A stretch of 64,000 nt of DNA from Hyphomicrobium sulfonivorans (GCF_013306565.1 NZ_PZPO01000006.1:248001-312000), one strand, 5' to 3'; numbered from the stretch's first letter, positions 17,158 to 25,558 are shown. Notes: a model not told the origin generated them from the sequence alone. Numbers and translations are program-made.

Positions 17158-17435
17158 TTTATGCCCTTCGCCTTGGCCGCCTTCTCGATGAGCTGTTCGA
17201 GCAAATCGGCCTGCGAAATGCCCTCAGCTTCGCAAAGCGCCTTCGCGAGATCGGAAACAGACTTCCGCACGCGGGTGTTGAGCGGGGTGTTGCGCGTCTC
17301 TCGTTTCTTGCGGCGCTTGTCGTTCACGGCCATGCCGGCCCGGCGCTCGGCGCGCGCGCGGCGTTCGACGTTGGCGTGACTGCCGAAAGCTCCAAGCAGC
17401 GCCTGAAAGTTATGGTCGTCGGCTTCCTGGCTCAT
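17154..17435 (-). CDS. Small partner protein of ParA (RHH-like)
   Basis: 93 residues. An Arg-rich middle (ERRARAERRAGMAVNDKRRK, then KRETRNTPLNTRV) is followed by SVSDLAKALCEAEGISQADL and LEQLIEKAAKA, a helix-helix pattern like CopG/ParG-type centromere binders. It is coupled to parA by ATGA overlap, the usual position of the ParB/ParG partner. It probably binds the TGCTAGCA boxes upstream of parA; that link is inference. Confidence 0.65.
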   Translation of the reverse strand: MSQEADDHNFQALLGAFGSHANVERRARAERRAGMAVNDKRRKKRETRNTPLNTRVRKSVSDLAKALCEAEGISQADLLEQLIEKAAKAKGIK

Positions 17436-18064
17436 CGGCTGCCGCCTTTCTCAAGCGCGGCCTTTATCTCGGACCATAGTGCGTCGATTTCCTCCGCAGC
17501 GCGCTTGTCGCTGCCTTCCGCGCCGGTCTTGCCAGATGCCATGGCCGCCATGAAAGCCGATCTATGGGCCACTACAGCCCCCGCAATGGGCACGCCAGCG
17601 CCTTGCAGATATTCCCGCGCCGATGCCAAGCCCTTCCAGCGCGCATCAGCATCGTTGAACACACAGAGGTAAGGCCTTCCGGCTTCGGCAGCGAGCTGCA
17701 CCGCGCCTTCGCTACCGATTAGATCCAACGCCCCTGGCCGCAGCGGAATCACCGAGAGGTCAGCGGTTGCAATGGCATCGGCAACTGTGGGCACGAATGC
17801 CGGCGGGGTGTCGAAGATCACAAGGTCGGGCGCCTCGGTGAGCCCAAGGGCTTCCATCGCTTCGCTGGCCAGATCGGCATTGTGGAATAACGTCAGACCT
17901 GCCTTGTCGGCGCGGCGGCCGAACCAGTCGGCAACGCTTTCCTGCGGGTCGAGATCTACCAATGCCACCCGCAGACCGTCCTGCACAGCGCGCACCGCGA
18001 GCGCAGCCGCTAGCGTGGACTTTCCGACGCCGCCCTTCAGGGATGCAAGCGCAATCGCCTTCAT
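17432..18064 (-). CDS. parA: ParA-family partition ATPase
   Basis: 210-residue Walker-type ATPase. It has the deviant Walker A KGGVGKSTLAAALA at the extreme N-terminus, VALVDLDPQESVADW (Walker A' ), and DLVIFDTPPAF (Walker B). The short N-terminus without an HTH marks it as a type Ib, plasmid-style ParA. Such proteins segregate low-copy replicons. Its presence in an integrated element suggests that the excised form is maintained as a plasmid. The start codon lies right behind a TGCTAGCA box. Confidence 0.9.
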   Translation of the reverse strand: MKAIALASLKGGVGKSTLAAALAVRAVQDGLRVALVDLDPQESVADWFGRRADKAGLTLFHNADLASEAMEALGLTEAPDLVIFDTPPAFVPTVADAIATADLSVIPLRPGALDLIGSEGAVQLAAEAGRPYLCVFNDADARWKGLASAREYLQGAGVPIAGAVVAHRSAFMAAMASGKTGAEGSDKRAAEEIDALWSEIKAALEKGGSR

Positions 18065-18065
18065 C

Positions 18066-18149
18066 TGCTAGCACCTCGAATATTGCTAGCAAATAAGATA
18101 GCGCTTTCCCTAGCAGACACCAAGCGCAAGCAGTAATTATGCGCTAGCA
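18066..18149 (-). promoter_or_regulatory. parA promoter with repeated TGCTAGCA boxes
   Basis: Reading leftward, TTGGTG (18118-18123) and TATCTT (18095-18100) are 17 bp apart and form a plausible promoter for parA. Four NCTAGCA boxes lie across it: 18142-18149, 18109-18115 (between -35 and -10), 18084-18091 (near +1) and 18066-18073 (touching the start codon). Two are the perfect palindrome TGCTAGCA, 18 bp apart. Autoregulator binding sites or a centromere are the likely functions. Confidence 0.55.
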
Positions 18150-18336
18150 TTTCTGGTGCTTCCCACGTGAAGCAATGGAGCATGGTCAAGAGTGACAATT
18201 CTTCGGAAGCCTAAACGCGTGTTGCATTTCGACAACACCTAAAAAGCGGCGTATTTGACCGGATCGTCTCTTGTAGGCAGAGATGTAGCGCCTTGGCGGT
18301 CGCCAGGAAAAAGCTATGTAATTCAATTGGTTAAGC

Positions 18337-18358
18337 TGATGAATGGCGGAGACGGAGG
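18337..18358. repeat. attR, tRNA-Ser 3' end
   Basis: Identical to 1824-1845 over 22 bp. Positions 18344-18358 are the 3' end of tRNA-Ser; 18337-18343 lie just outside it. Bases flanking the repeat differ on both sides (A versus C before, C versus G after), so the match length is well bounded. Confidence 0.92.
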
Positions 18359-18437
18359 GATTCGAACCCTCGATACGTCTTTAAAAACGTATAACGGTTT
18401 AGCAAACCGCCGCCTTCAGCCTCTCGGCCACGTCTCC
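18344..18437 (-). tRNA. tRNA-Ser (anticodon GCT)
   Basis: 94-nt class II tRNA. Acceptor pairs 18348-18354 with 18431-18437 over 7 bp, with an encoded CCA (18344-18346). The anticodon stem-loop GGTTTGCTAAACC gives GCT. It has a long variable arm and the T-loop GGTTCGAATCC. The gene remains intact because the integrated element supplies the same 3' end. Confidence 0.95.
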
Positions 18438-18591
18438 ACAAGCGTGCGGTAATAGATGCGACCCGCTGCGAATGCAAGCCGCCGTTTGTCTCCATCCCAG
18501 CTATTCGACGGACTGCGCCAAAAATGCGCGATCAGCCTTGACGCTCCGCCCGTAAGACGCCCATCGTCAAGACGCGATTAACGGTGGCAAG

Positions 18592-19344
18592 ATGATGGGA
18601 AACACCGGTTTCAGAGGGCGCCTCATGAACGCACGGTTGAAACCTGCCGCAGTGAGGCTTGCCGCAGTTGTACCCGGGGCTTTGATCGCTCTTGGTGTGG
18701 CTGCACCTCTCTCGGGGGCACACGCTCAGGAATTCTGCGTCTCGTGCCAAGGGCCGGACGTGAGCTATCGCTGTCTGATCGGCGGCGAAGGCACCCCGGC
18801 GGCGCGCTCCTCCCGAGGGCAGTTCCTGTGCATCACGGAGCTGGCCAAAGCCGGGGGGCATGCAACCTGTAGCGTTTCGCGCAGTCAGGCGACGCCATGC
18901 CCCGGCGAAACGCGCTCGGTTCTGTTTTCTCTGGCTGACCCTGAGACGTTACCGTTGGGGCAGACACGGACGGACGGTGCGGCTGCTCCGGCAACGGGGC
19001 TTTCGGGTTCGCCCCAGCTACCTCCTGCAGCGGTTGGCTCGACGGTTCCTCATGCCGCGCCAGGCGGCGCAATGCCACCGATGACGCCGGTGGGGACGAT
19101 CGACGGTGGGGCGTACCCGCCAGGACATGCACCGTCTGCGGGTGAGGACGGCTATCCGACGCCGCTGCCGCCGGAAGCTGCAGCGGAGGGCGAGCGTGCT
19201 GCCGCCGCCAAACCCCAAAAGCCGGGTGCGCTGCAGGATATGGCCAACAAGACCGGGAAGGCGTTTAACGACACCGGCAAGGCCGTTGGCAAAGCGGTCA
19301 AAAAATCGTGGGACTGCGTGACGTCTCTATTCGGGGACTGCTGA
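18592..19344 (+). CDS. Secreted Pro/Ala-rich protein with Cys pairs
   Basis: Up to 250 residues; the start may be 18592 or, more likely, 18625 (MNARLK). A signal peptide ends at GAHAQ. The mature N-terminus has FCVSCQGPDVSYRC and further cysteines (CITEL, CSVS), then a long Pro/Gly/Ala linker, and ends with CVTSLFGDC. It is a periplasmic or surface protein with likely disulfides. I do not recognise a family. It is the first chromosomal gene after tRNA-Ser. Confidence 0.7.
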   Translation: MMGNTGFRGRLMNARLKPAAVRLAAVVPGALIALGVAAPLSGAHAQEFCVSCQGPDVSYRCLIGGEGTPAARSSRGQFLCITELAKAGGHATCSVSRSQATPCPGETRSVLFSLADPETLPLGQTRTDGAAAPATGLSGSPQLPPAAVGSTVPHAAPGGAMPPMTPVGTIDGGAYPPGHAPSAGEDGYPTPLPPEAAAEGERAAAAKPQKPGALQDMANKTGKAFNDTGKAVGKAVKKSWDCVTSLFGDC

Positions 19345-19442
19345 CATTTTAACGGGCGACTAGTCAGCATGCGATTGGCAGTACGTCGGTTTGGCCGACG
19401 TGGCCCAGCTCAACTGCGCAAGGATGGCCTTGCCCGAGCAGC

Positions 19443-19841
19443 ATGACCAAGGCCGACCGAGATTTCGTCTTCCTAATTTTCGCCTTGACCGAGAGTGCTC
19501 GCGCATTGCGCGCGCGCTACGAAATCGAAAGGCTTGGTGGAGTTCGGAAGCAAGTTCAGCCGGGAATAGTGGCCCGTGAATTTCAAAGCGTCTTCGAGCA
19601 GATCCGACTTGCGCTTCAGTTTTCGTCGAACGTCTCCAAGATTTTCTGGCCACATGGAAAGGCGGCTAGCAAGGCGGCCAAACGTGGTGACCGCCTAAGA
19701 AACTTGGCGGGTTTACCTGGTAGACATCAGCTTTCTGACAGGAGGCTGCGAAATCACATCGGGCATATCGACGAACGGCTGGACGATTGGACTGAGCAAT
19801 CGCCTTGTCGACGTGCAAGGCAAGATTTCAATAGCCCTTAG
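19443..19841 (+). CDS. HEPN-like protein, possibly frameshifted at C-terminus
   Basis: 132 residues, helical. Residues about 95-115 read RLRNHIGHIDERLDDWTEQS, which matches the motif region of HEPN-like proteins: R-N-x4-H here, with the common D-E-R-L-D that follows. After TEQS the frame turns Arg-rich and stops. The next frame continues open from about 19795 to 19959 (NRLVDVQGKISIALRKMIKD...), so a single-base frameshift may have truncated it. No antitoxin gene is recognised beside it. HEPN nuclease activity is only a suggestion from the motif. Confidence 0.5.
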   Translation: MTKADRDFVFLIFALTESARALRARYEIERLGGVRKQVQPGIVAREFQSVFEQIRLALQFSSNVSKIFWPHGKAASKAAKRGDRLRNLAGLPGRHQLSDRRLRNHIGHIDERLDDWTEQSPCRRARQDFNSP

Positions 19842-19959
19842 AAAGATGATCAAAGATTGGGGCGAAGTCAGTGGTTCGCCAACCTTCGATGGTGTTTCCG
19901 CGGTTGAAGAGGATGAGGGCAATCGCGCACAGACGCGGCGTGGCTCGGTCACGGACTAA

Positions 19960-20568
19960 CTGGTGCGCAGATACCTGCACGCGAGAGTTGGCGTGAGCGG
20001 ATGGCGTGGTTCAAGCTGGCTTCGCGTTTGCCGCGCCTATCGTATGCCGATATTCTTCTGCGACTGAAGAGCGTGTGCAACCTGGCGTGGATCCCGACCG
20101 TTGTCGGGGATGACGATGTGCGGAGGAGGGCGGGTTGAGCGCGTTCTCCCGGCTTCGCTCACCGATGTGATCGTGCCGTCCGCGCCGGTGCCCGTCGCCC
20201 CGCGGGAAGCCCGTCGGTGCGAGCGGAGCAAAACGCACCGGCGGACGTCCGCGCAGTGGAGGCGCGGGTGCGAGAAAAGATGTCGAGCAAATGTGCTGTC
20301 AACATTGGCGAAGTCGTCTTCGACCGGTTGGGCGCCGCTCGGACAGTGCGTGCGTCACGCCAGGAAACCCGTCGGTACGGGAAAGCCATCATGCACCGGC
20401 GGCGGCTCCCCGTAGGGGCGTCGCCGGTGCGAAAAAATTTTAATCACGCGACCGTTGTCGAGGTGACGGTGTGCGCAGGCGGGCGGGTCAGCGCGCGCCA
20501 ATCAGCGCTGGCGGCCGGCTGCGTGGAGCGCAGTCGCCAGCGCTAACTTAAAACCGCACGGCGGGTCG
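19960..20568. other. GC-rich intergenic region, no supported gene
   Basis: Several open frames cross it, the longest forward one at 20217-20546, but they are Arg-rich with no family features or ribosome sites. Local inverted repeats (for example GGATCCCGACCGTTGTCGGG near 20090) and two related CCCGTCGGT segments are present. It could be decayed DNA or contain an unrecognised structured RNA. Confidence 0.4.
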
Positions 20569-21858
20569 TTAGATCTGCGCCAGCGCCTGTTCCAGATCGG
20601 CGATGATGTCGTCCTTGTCCTCAATGCCAACTGACAAGCGCACAACATCAGGACCGGCGCCGGCGGCGATGCGCTGCTCGTCCGTTAGCTGGCGATGTGT
20701 GGTTGAAGCTGGGTGAATGACGAGGCTGCGCGTGTCGCCGATGTTGGCCAGCAGACTGAACAGCTTGAGGTTGGAAACCAGCTTTACGCCGGCCTCATAT
20801 CCGCCCTCAACGCCGAAGGTGAACACGGCGCCTGCTCCGTTGGGACAGATGCGTTTGTGCAGATCAAAATACGGGCTGGAGGGCAGCCCCGCATAACTGA
20901 CCCAGCGAACCTTGGGATGCTTCTCCAGCCAGGAGGCAACCGCGAGCGCGTTTTCGCAATGGCGCGCCATCCGCAGCGACAGCGTTTCAGAGCCGGTCAG
21001 CAGCATGAAGGCATTGAAGGGCGAAATGGCGGGACCGAGATCGCGCAGGCCCATGACGCGGGCAGCGATGGCGAAGGCCATGTTGCCGAAGGTGTCGGCG
21101 ATCTTGAGGCCGTTGTAGGAGGCGTTCGGATCCACCAGCGTTTTGTAATGGTGTGGACTGGCGCGCCAGTCGAAAGTGCCGCAATCGACAATGGCGCCGC
21201 CGATGGAATTGCCGTGACCGCCGATGAACTTCGTCAGCGAGTGAACGACGATATCGGCGCCAAATTCCTTCGGGCGGCACAGGTATGGCGTTGCGAGCGT
21301 GTTGTCGACGATGAGCGGCACGCCGGCTTTTTTGGCAACCGCAGCGATGGCAGGCAGATCGACAACAACACCGCCGGGGTTGGCCAGCGATTCAACGAAG
21401 ATTGCGCGGGTTTTTGGCGTGATGGCCTGCTCAAAGCTGGCGGCATCGGTGGCGTCTGCCCAACGCACGTTCCAGTCGAACTTCTTGAACGAGTGATTGA
21501 ACTGATTGATGGAGCCGCCATAGAGCTGACGACCGGCGATGAATTCGTCGCCCGGTTCCAGCAAGGTATGGAAGGTCAGGAATTGCGCGGCGTGACCGGA
21601 CGCGAGAGCAAGCGCTGCGGACCCGCCTTCAAGCGCGGCCAGCCGACCTTCCAGCACAGCCTGGGTTGGGTTTGTGATGCGCGTGTAGATGTTGCCAAAG
21701 GCTTCGAGGCCGAAGAGTTGCGCGGCATGGTCGGCGTCGTTGAACACATAGGATGTGGTTTGATAGATCGGCGTCGCCCGCGCGTTGGTGGTCGGGTCCG
21801 GCGCCGCGCCTGCATGCACCGCGAGGGTGTCAAATTTGGGCGCGCGAGAATCCGTCAT
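20569..21858 (-). CDS. metY: O-acetylhomoserine sulfhydrylase (PLP enzyme)
   Basis: A 429-residue Cys/Met-metabolism PLP enzyme that makes homocysteine from O-acetylhomoserine and sulfide, or cysteine from O-acetylserine. Landmarks are FDTLAVHAGA at the start, YTRITNPTQAVLEGRLAALE, the internal aldimine Lys in VVHSLTKFIGGHGNSIGG, and the C-terminal VIHPASTTHRQL...VRLSVGIED. Length fits the 425-435 residue MetY branch rather than the shorter MetB/MetZ. GGGAGAT precedes the start. I looked for a SAM-II-type riboswitch in the leader and saw none. It is monocistronic. Confidence 0.93.
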   Translation of the reverse strand: MTDSRAPKFDTLAVHAGAAPDPTTNARATPIYQTTSYVFNDADHAAQLFGLEAFGNIYTRITNPTQAVLEGRLAALEGGSAALALASGHAAQFLTFHTLLEPGDEFIAGRQLYGGSINQFNHSFKKFDWNVRWADATDAASFEQAITPKTRAIFVESLANPGGVVVDLPAIAAVAKKAGVPLIVDNTLATPYLCRPKEFGADIVVHSLTKFIGGHGNSIGGAIVDCGTFDWRASPHHYKTLVDPNASYNGLKIADTFGNMAFAIAARVMGLRDLGPAISPFNAFMLLTGSETLSLRMARHCENALAVASWLEKHPKVRWVSYAGLPSSPYFDLHKRICPNGAGAVFTFGVEGGYEAGVKLVSNLKLFSLLANIGDTRSLVIHPASTTHRQLTDEQRIAAGAGPDVVRLSVGIEDKDDIIADLEQALAQI

Positions 21859-22338
21859 CGTTATCTCCCTAGTCCTGTTCTTTGACCGATTAGGGAAGGG
21901 AAGGGGCGCAGCAAGTCAACGGCCATTCTGATGATAAGCAACGCGCTGGGCATGGACATGGGGAGGAGGCTGCGCGCGGCGCAGTTTTACTGCAACGTTT
22001 CTCAAACGCAGCGCAAAAAGGGGTGGAACAGCGAGCGGGATGCCAGCGAACGCGGTTTTAATCGGGGTGCGATGCAACTGAATCGACGCAAAAAGGCAGA
22101 GTTTGCGGGGATTTTCCTTGCAGCAGCTGCCTGTGTTGAAGCCGAACGCCAGCCATTATGGCAGGTGGACAGCGGACTGTTGCCCAAACTATGGCTCTAT
22201 CGGCTATAGTCCGGCCCGCGGCATTGACATCGTGCGCGGGGTGCATCCACTGGGCCCCGCGGCGATGGTTTATTCGTGAACGGTAGTCGCGCTCACGGAT
22301 ACATCGTGCGCCGTTGCATTCTCTACTGGAGACACGCC
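21859..22338. other. Intergenic region between metY and a divergent gene
   Basis: About 480 bp. A frame at 21931-22209 lacks protein-like composition. A possible promoter for the downstream gene is TTGCCC, 18 bp, CTATAG around 22178-22207. Nothing else is recognised. Confidence 0.4.
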
Positions 22339-22860
22339 TTGATAAACTCGCATCTTTCCGGCCGGTCCGCAGCTTTGATCGTCGTCGGGATCGTTGCTGC
22401 CATTGTGGTCGGGTTGGCCGTGGTGGCGATCTATCAGGTGGAGAAAAATTTGACGCCGACTCCGGTTGCGGAAGTCGTTGAGGAAACGCGTGAGGCAGAG
22501 TTGGCGCCTTCGCTCGACTGTGCGTTCCGTCCCTTCATCACCCGCAGCAACGCGTTCTATTTCTATTTCGATGTCGATTATGCGAAGGGCAAAACGCCTC
22601 TTTTCTATGAGCGTGCGCTGGTTTCAGCCGATGGCAGCCGGAAGCGCTACACGGGCGATGAGCGGCCGGTGTGGACGTACGCAATCAACGAAGATGGCAA
22701 GTCGACGATCAAGTCGGCCGACGGCACGCTGATCGTTCTGTATGGGCTTAAGCTTGGTGCGCCCGGCATTGTGCCGGTGGAAGCGGGCATCAGAAGCACC
22801 GTGCTGCGCAATCTGGGTGGCGAATGCCGCCAGACCAATCTTGATGGTTTGCCCCACTGA
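22339..22860 (+). CDS. Membrane-anchored periplasmic protein, unknown
   Basis: 173 residues from the TTG at 22339, chosen because GGAG lies seven bases upstream and because it gives a normal short cytoplasmic tail before the membrane anchor AALIVVGIVAAIVVGLAVVA. The periplasmic domain (LDCAFRPFITRSNAFYFYFD and onward to GGECRQ) has two cysteines that could pair. No family recognised. It stands alone between two gaps. Confidence 0.65.
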   Translation: MINSHLSGRSAALIVVGIVAAIVVGLAVVAIYQVEKNLTPTPVAEVVEETREAELAPSLDCAFRPFITRSNAFYFYFDVDYAKGKTPLFYERALVSADGSRKRYTGDERPVWTYAINEDGKSTIKSADGTLIVLYGLKLGAPGIVPVEAGIRSTVLRNLGGECRQTNLDGLPH

Positions 22861-23237
22861 TCAGGCCGCGCAGTTTGTTCGTTGCGGCGTGATTGAACGC
22901 TGCGTTTGAGGCGGCGTGGACGGCTGCCGTCATAATATCGTTCAGCGATATTTGTCGCGTCGTGCCTTTCCCAACGGCTTACGGTTGCCCGTTGTGTAGT
23001 GGCATGTTGCGCGGCGGTCGGCGCTTGCGTTGTGGCGCAGGCGTGCGGTTCTGCGTGCCGGATCGGGAGCACAAAAACCGCTCTCCACGGCGGATCGGTA
23101 TCAAAAGCGTTAAGTTCGTTGCGGGCAGAGTTGATCGTGGTTATATTCGGTGCGACAAGTTGGCAGGTGTCTGTCTGCCACAAAGGTTGCTGACTTAGCT
23201 CTGGCCAATCGGCTGGTGGGGTCAGCCGGAGGCTTCC
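22861..23237. other. Intergenic region, nothing recognised
   Basis: About 380 bp with no protein-like frame. A Shine-Dalgarno (GGAGG) for the next gene is at its right end. Confidence 0.4.
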
Positions 23238-23582
23238 ATGGCCACACTTGAGCAGCCTATCGCCGCCGAGAGCACAGCTGTCGTGCATTTTGCTGAGACG
23301 GCTGAGCCATCGATTGTCCGGTCGCCAGCCTTTGATGTCGCGAAAGTCCCGATGCTGTTGCAGGTTCTAGGATTGAGCTGGTTGATCGGGGCGGCGATAA
23401 GCGTCGCTTTTGTTTCCACGCTTTTGCTGTTCAATGTTGCCGGTCTCAAGGATCTGATCGTGCGGTCGGACGTGTACTTCCTGGCGATGTTTTTGCTGTA
23501 TTTCTTCAATATGTTGACGTTCTCAAGCGTCTCGATGGGCATCACGATCATGCGGTTGCCCTGGGACGACGATAAGCGCTAG
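23238..23582 (+). CDS. Small inner-membrane protein, two TM helices
   Basis: 114 residues. A soluble N-terminal 40 residues precede two strong hydrophobic segments, LGLSWLIGAAISVAFVSTLL and VYFLAMFLLYFFNMLTF. The end is charged (WDDDKR). Start at 23238 with GGAGG seven bases upstream. No known family or operon partner. Confidence 0.7.
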   Translation: MATLEQPIAAESTAVVHFAETAEPSIVRSPAFDVAKVPMLLQVLGLSWLIGAAISVAFVSTLLLFNVAGLKDLIVRSDVYFLAMFLLYFFNMLTFSSVSMGITIMRLPWDDDKR

Positions 23583-23908
23583 CTGGGTGCGGCTGCCGTA
23601 GGCCGACGGGCGTGTGGCAGCGATGGCGGGGCGCTCGAAGCAGCTAATGCCTTCTGACCGGCAGCGAGCGATGATGGTCTGCCTTGCTCCGATGAAGACG
23701 CGCCCCGATAACCCGCCGCGTCGGCGACCAACTAAACCGTCTTCGACCTGCCTTTTTCACCGATAACCATGGCCGCAGCCTTATGCGCTGAATGGGTGCA
23801 ACCCGTTGTAGGGTTCGCGCACCGGTTGGCGCATTGGCTGATAGCGGTTCGCTGCCTCGGGTGGCGGTGCGGCGGCGCCCGTATTGGGGCGTTGGAAACA
23901 GGGGCAGC
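23583..23908. other. Intergenic region, nothing recognised
   Basis: About 325 bp upstream of the hydrolase gene. Antisense frames here are extensions of unlikely ORFs. No promoter stands out. Confidence 0.4.
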
Positions 23909-25477
23909 ATGGCTACGATCGTCACGGTCCATGGCACGTTTTCGAGTGGACCGGTTGAGGGGCAGAAGTGGTGGCAACGGGGAAGCTGCTTCAGCACGCG
24001 CATTGCCGAACTGGTCGAAGGCAGCAACGGCAAGGTTCAGGTTGAGCCGTTCATCTGGGATGGCCTCAACAGCGAGATGGCGCGGAATGCCGCCGGGGCG
24101 CGACTGGCGGCGAGGCTGCACGAGCTTGATGAGCAGGGCGAGCCGTTTGCCGTTATCGGTCACAGCCATGGCGGTTCGGTGCTGAGTGCGGCGCTGCTGA
24201 ATGCGTCGCGGATGAAGCAGTCGATGCAACACATGCAGCGCTGGATCACCGTGGGCACGCCGTTCATTGAAACGCGGCGGCAGCGGTTTTTATTCTCGCG
24301 GCTGAGTGTTCTGGGCAAGGCGGTTTATCTCACGCTGCTGATGTTTCTTGTGCTGGGCATCATGATCGCGATGGGCGGCTCGGTTGATTCCGCGCCTGAG
24401 GCGTGGGTGATGCTGGTTTTAGTGTTTCTGACGCCGATTGCAGTTTTTTATGCGGTGCTGAGGTATCGGGAATCGAAGCGCTCACTGCGGTTCAATCGCC
24501 GGCTGCTGGGTTTTGCCGACAAGCACTTCGCTGATCGCTGGTTTTCGCTGTGGCACGCGAAAGACGAGGCGGTGCAATGTCTGAAGGCGGTGAAGCGCCT
24601 GGATCTGACGATCTTTCCGCGCCACTTTGCGGTGTCATCGCTTAATCTGCTGGCGGTTGGTTTCGTGCCGCTGCTGTGTCTGCTGGCGCTTAATTCGCAG
24701 ACGGTGATGAATGCCATCGCCGCGCGTGTGTTCAGCAGTATCGATGCGCTGGCGGCAGAGCAGCTTTATCCTTCCAACGGCACCAACATTTTCGAGAATG
24801 CAGCGGTGCTGTTTCTGGGCCTGCTGATCATCCCCGCCAATCTGATCATGCCGGATGTACAGTTCGACGGAACGCCGCTGCCGGTGCAGATCGGGCTGGT
24901 GCTGTTTGGCATCGCGGTGCTGATCGGCACGGTTTATCTGCTGACGCTGGTGTTCAATGCTATTGCGCGCGCCGTCAGTCACGGCCTGAGCCTGATGCTC
25001 AACCCGGTGACGCTTTCGCAGCTAAAAGCCGCCACCTACGGCAGCGATGCGCGCGAAGATTTTGCCATCGACGCGCGCGAGTGGCCGATCTGGCTGTCGC
25101 GCGGTTTTCCTCCGTTGACGCCTGACATCGCTGCTCCGCTGGAGCAGGCGAGCGATCGTGCCATCGGCAACGCTGTGCCGAAGTTTCGCAACATTATCGA
25201 CAGCCTCACCTGCGCCGAAACGGCGGAGGCGACGTCCGACGTGGTGGCGGATTATCTGACCTGGCAGGAGCTGATCCATACGTCGTATTTTGACCAGGAC
25301 AGCGTCGTGAAGCTGATCGCGTTTGCGCTATGCCAGTCGGATGGCTTCAAGCCCTCGGCGAAATTTGCGATGGACCCGGACTTCACCGCTGTGCAGCGGG
25401 CGTATGCTGCGATCATCCATGGCGAAGTGAAAATAGCCGGCAGCCATGCGGAACCGCAGCCACTCATAACCGGCTAA
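23909..25477 (+). CDS. Membrane-bound alpha/beta hydrolase (lipase-like)
   Basis: 522 residues from the ATG at 23909; the upstream 39 in-frame codons are Arg-rich and not family-like. The N-terminal fold starts with TIVTVHGTFSSGP (oxyanion H-G region) and has the nucleophile elbow GHSHGG (usual G-x-S-x-G with His at the fourth position). Hydrophobic segments follow: AVYLTLLMFLVLGIMIAMGG, WVMLVLVFLTPIAVFYAVL, two further downstream, and a final cytosolic domain. It looks like a bacterial membrane lipase or esterase; substrate unknown. Confidence 0.75.
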   Translation: MATIVTVHGTFSSGPVEGQKWWQRGSCFSTRIAELVEGSNGKVQVEPFIWDGLNSEMARNAAGARLAARLHELDEQGEPFAVIGHSHGGSVLSAALLNASRMKQSMQHMQRWITVGTPFIETRRQRFLFSRLSVLGKAVYLTLLMFLVLGIMIAMGGSVDSAPEAWVMLVLVFLTPIAVFYAVLRYRESKRSLRFNRRLLGFADKHFADRWFSLWHAKDEAVQCLKAVKRLDLTIFPRHFAVSSLNLLAVGFVPLLCLLALNSQTVMNAIAARVFSSIDALAAEQLYPSNGTNIFENAAVLFLGLLIIPANLIMPDVQFDGTPLPVQIGLVLFGIAVLIGTVYLLTLVFNAIARAVSHGLSLMLNPVTLSQLKAATYGSDAREDFAIDAREWPIWLSRGFPPLTPDIAAPLEQASDRAIGNAVPKFRNIIDSLTCAETAEATSDVVADYLTWQELIHTSYFDQDSVVKLIAFALCQSDGFKPSAKFAMDPDFTAVQRAYAAIIHGEVKIAGSHAEPQPLITG

Positions 25478-25558
25478 CGGTATTGGCAATTGATGTGGTG
25501 CGGCGAAGCAAATTGCTGGTAAGCCACAACTCTGCAACCCACGCGAAAATCGTTGATC

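Larger units (their letters stand above)
1824..18358. mobile_element. Integrated satellite/phage-like element in tRNA-Ser(GCT)
   Basis: The ends are a perfect 22-bp direct repeat (1824-1845 and 18337-18358), of which 15 bp are the 3' end of tRNA-Ser. The tyrosine integrase starts about 160 bp inside the left end. Contents in order: integrase, unknown DNA-binding-like protein, AlpA, small protein, VapE replication protein, iteron-like repeats, small proteins, terminase small-like and large subunits, unknowns, tape measure, unknowns, four opposed small genes, DUF488 cassette, ParA operon. Int-AlpA-VapE is the replication and regulation layout of Gram-negative phage satellites. Terminase and tape measure are phage morphogenesis genes. 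Portal, protease, major capsid and major tail proteins are not recognisable, so it is unlikely to be a self-sufficient phage. Confidence 0.9.

Noticed and set aside
20217-20546. 109-codon forward frame in the gap before metY
   Set aside because: Arg/Ala-rich composition, no ribosome site, no family features.
20713-21885. 390-codon plus-strand frame over metY
   Set aside because: Antisense shadow of the sulfhydrylase gene.
21859-22000. SAM-II-type riboswitch in the metY leader
   Set aside because: Looked for the conserved pseudoknot sequence in the leader and found no match.
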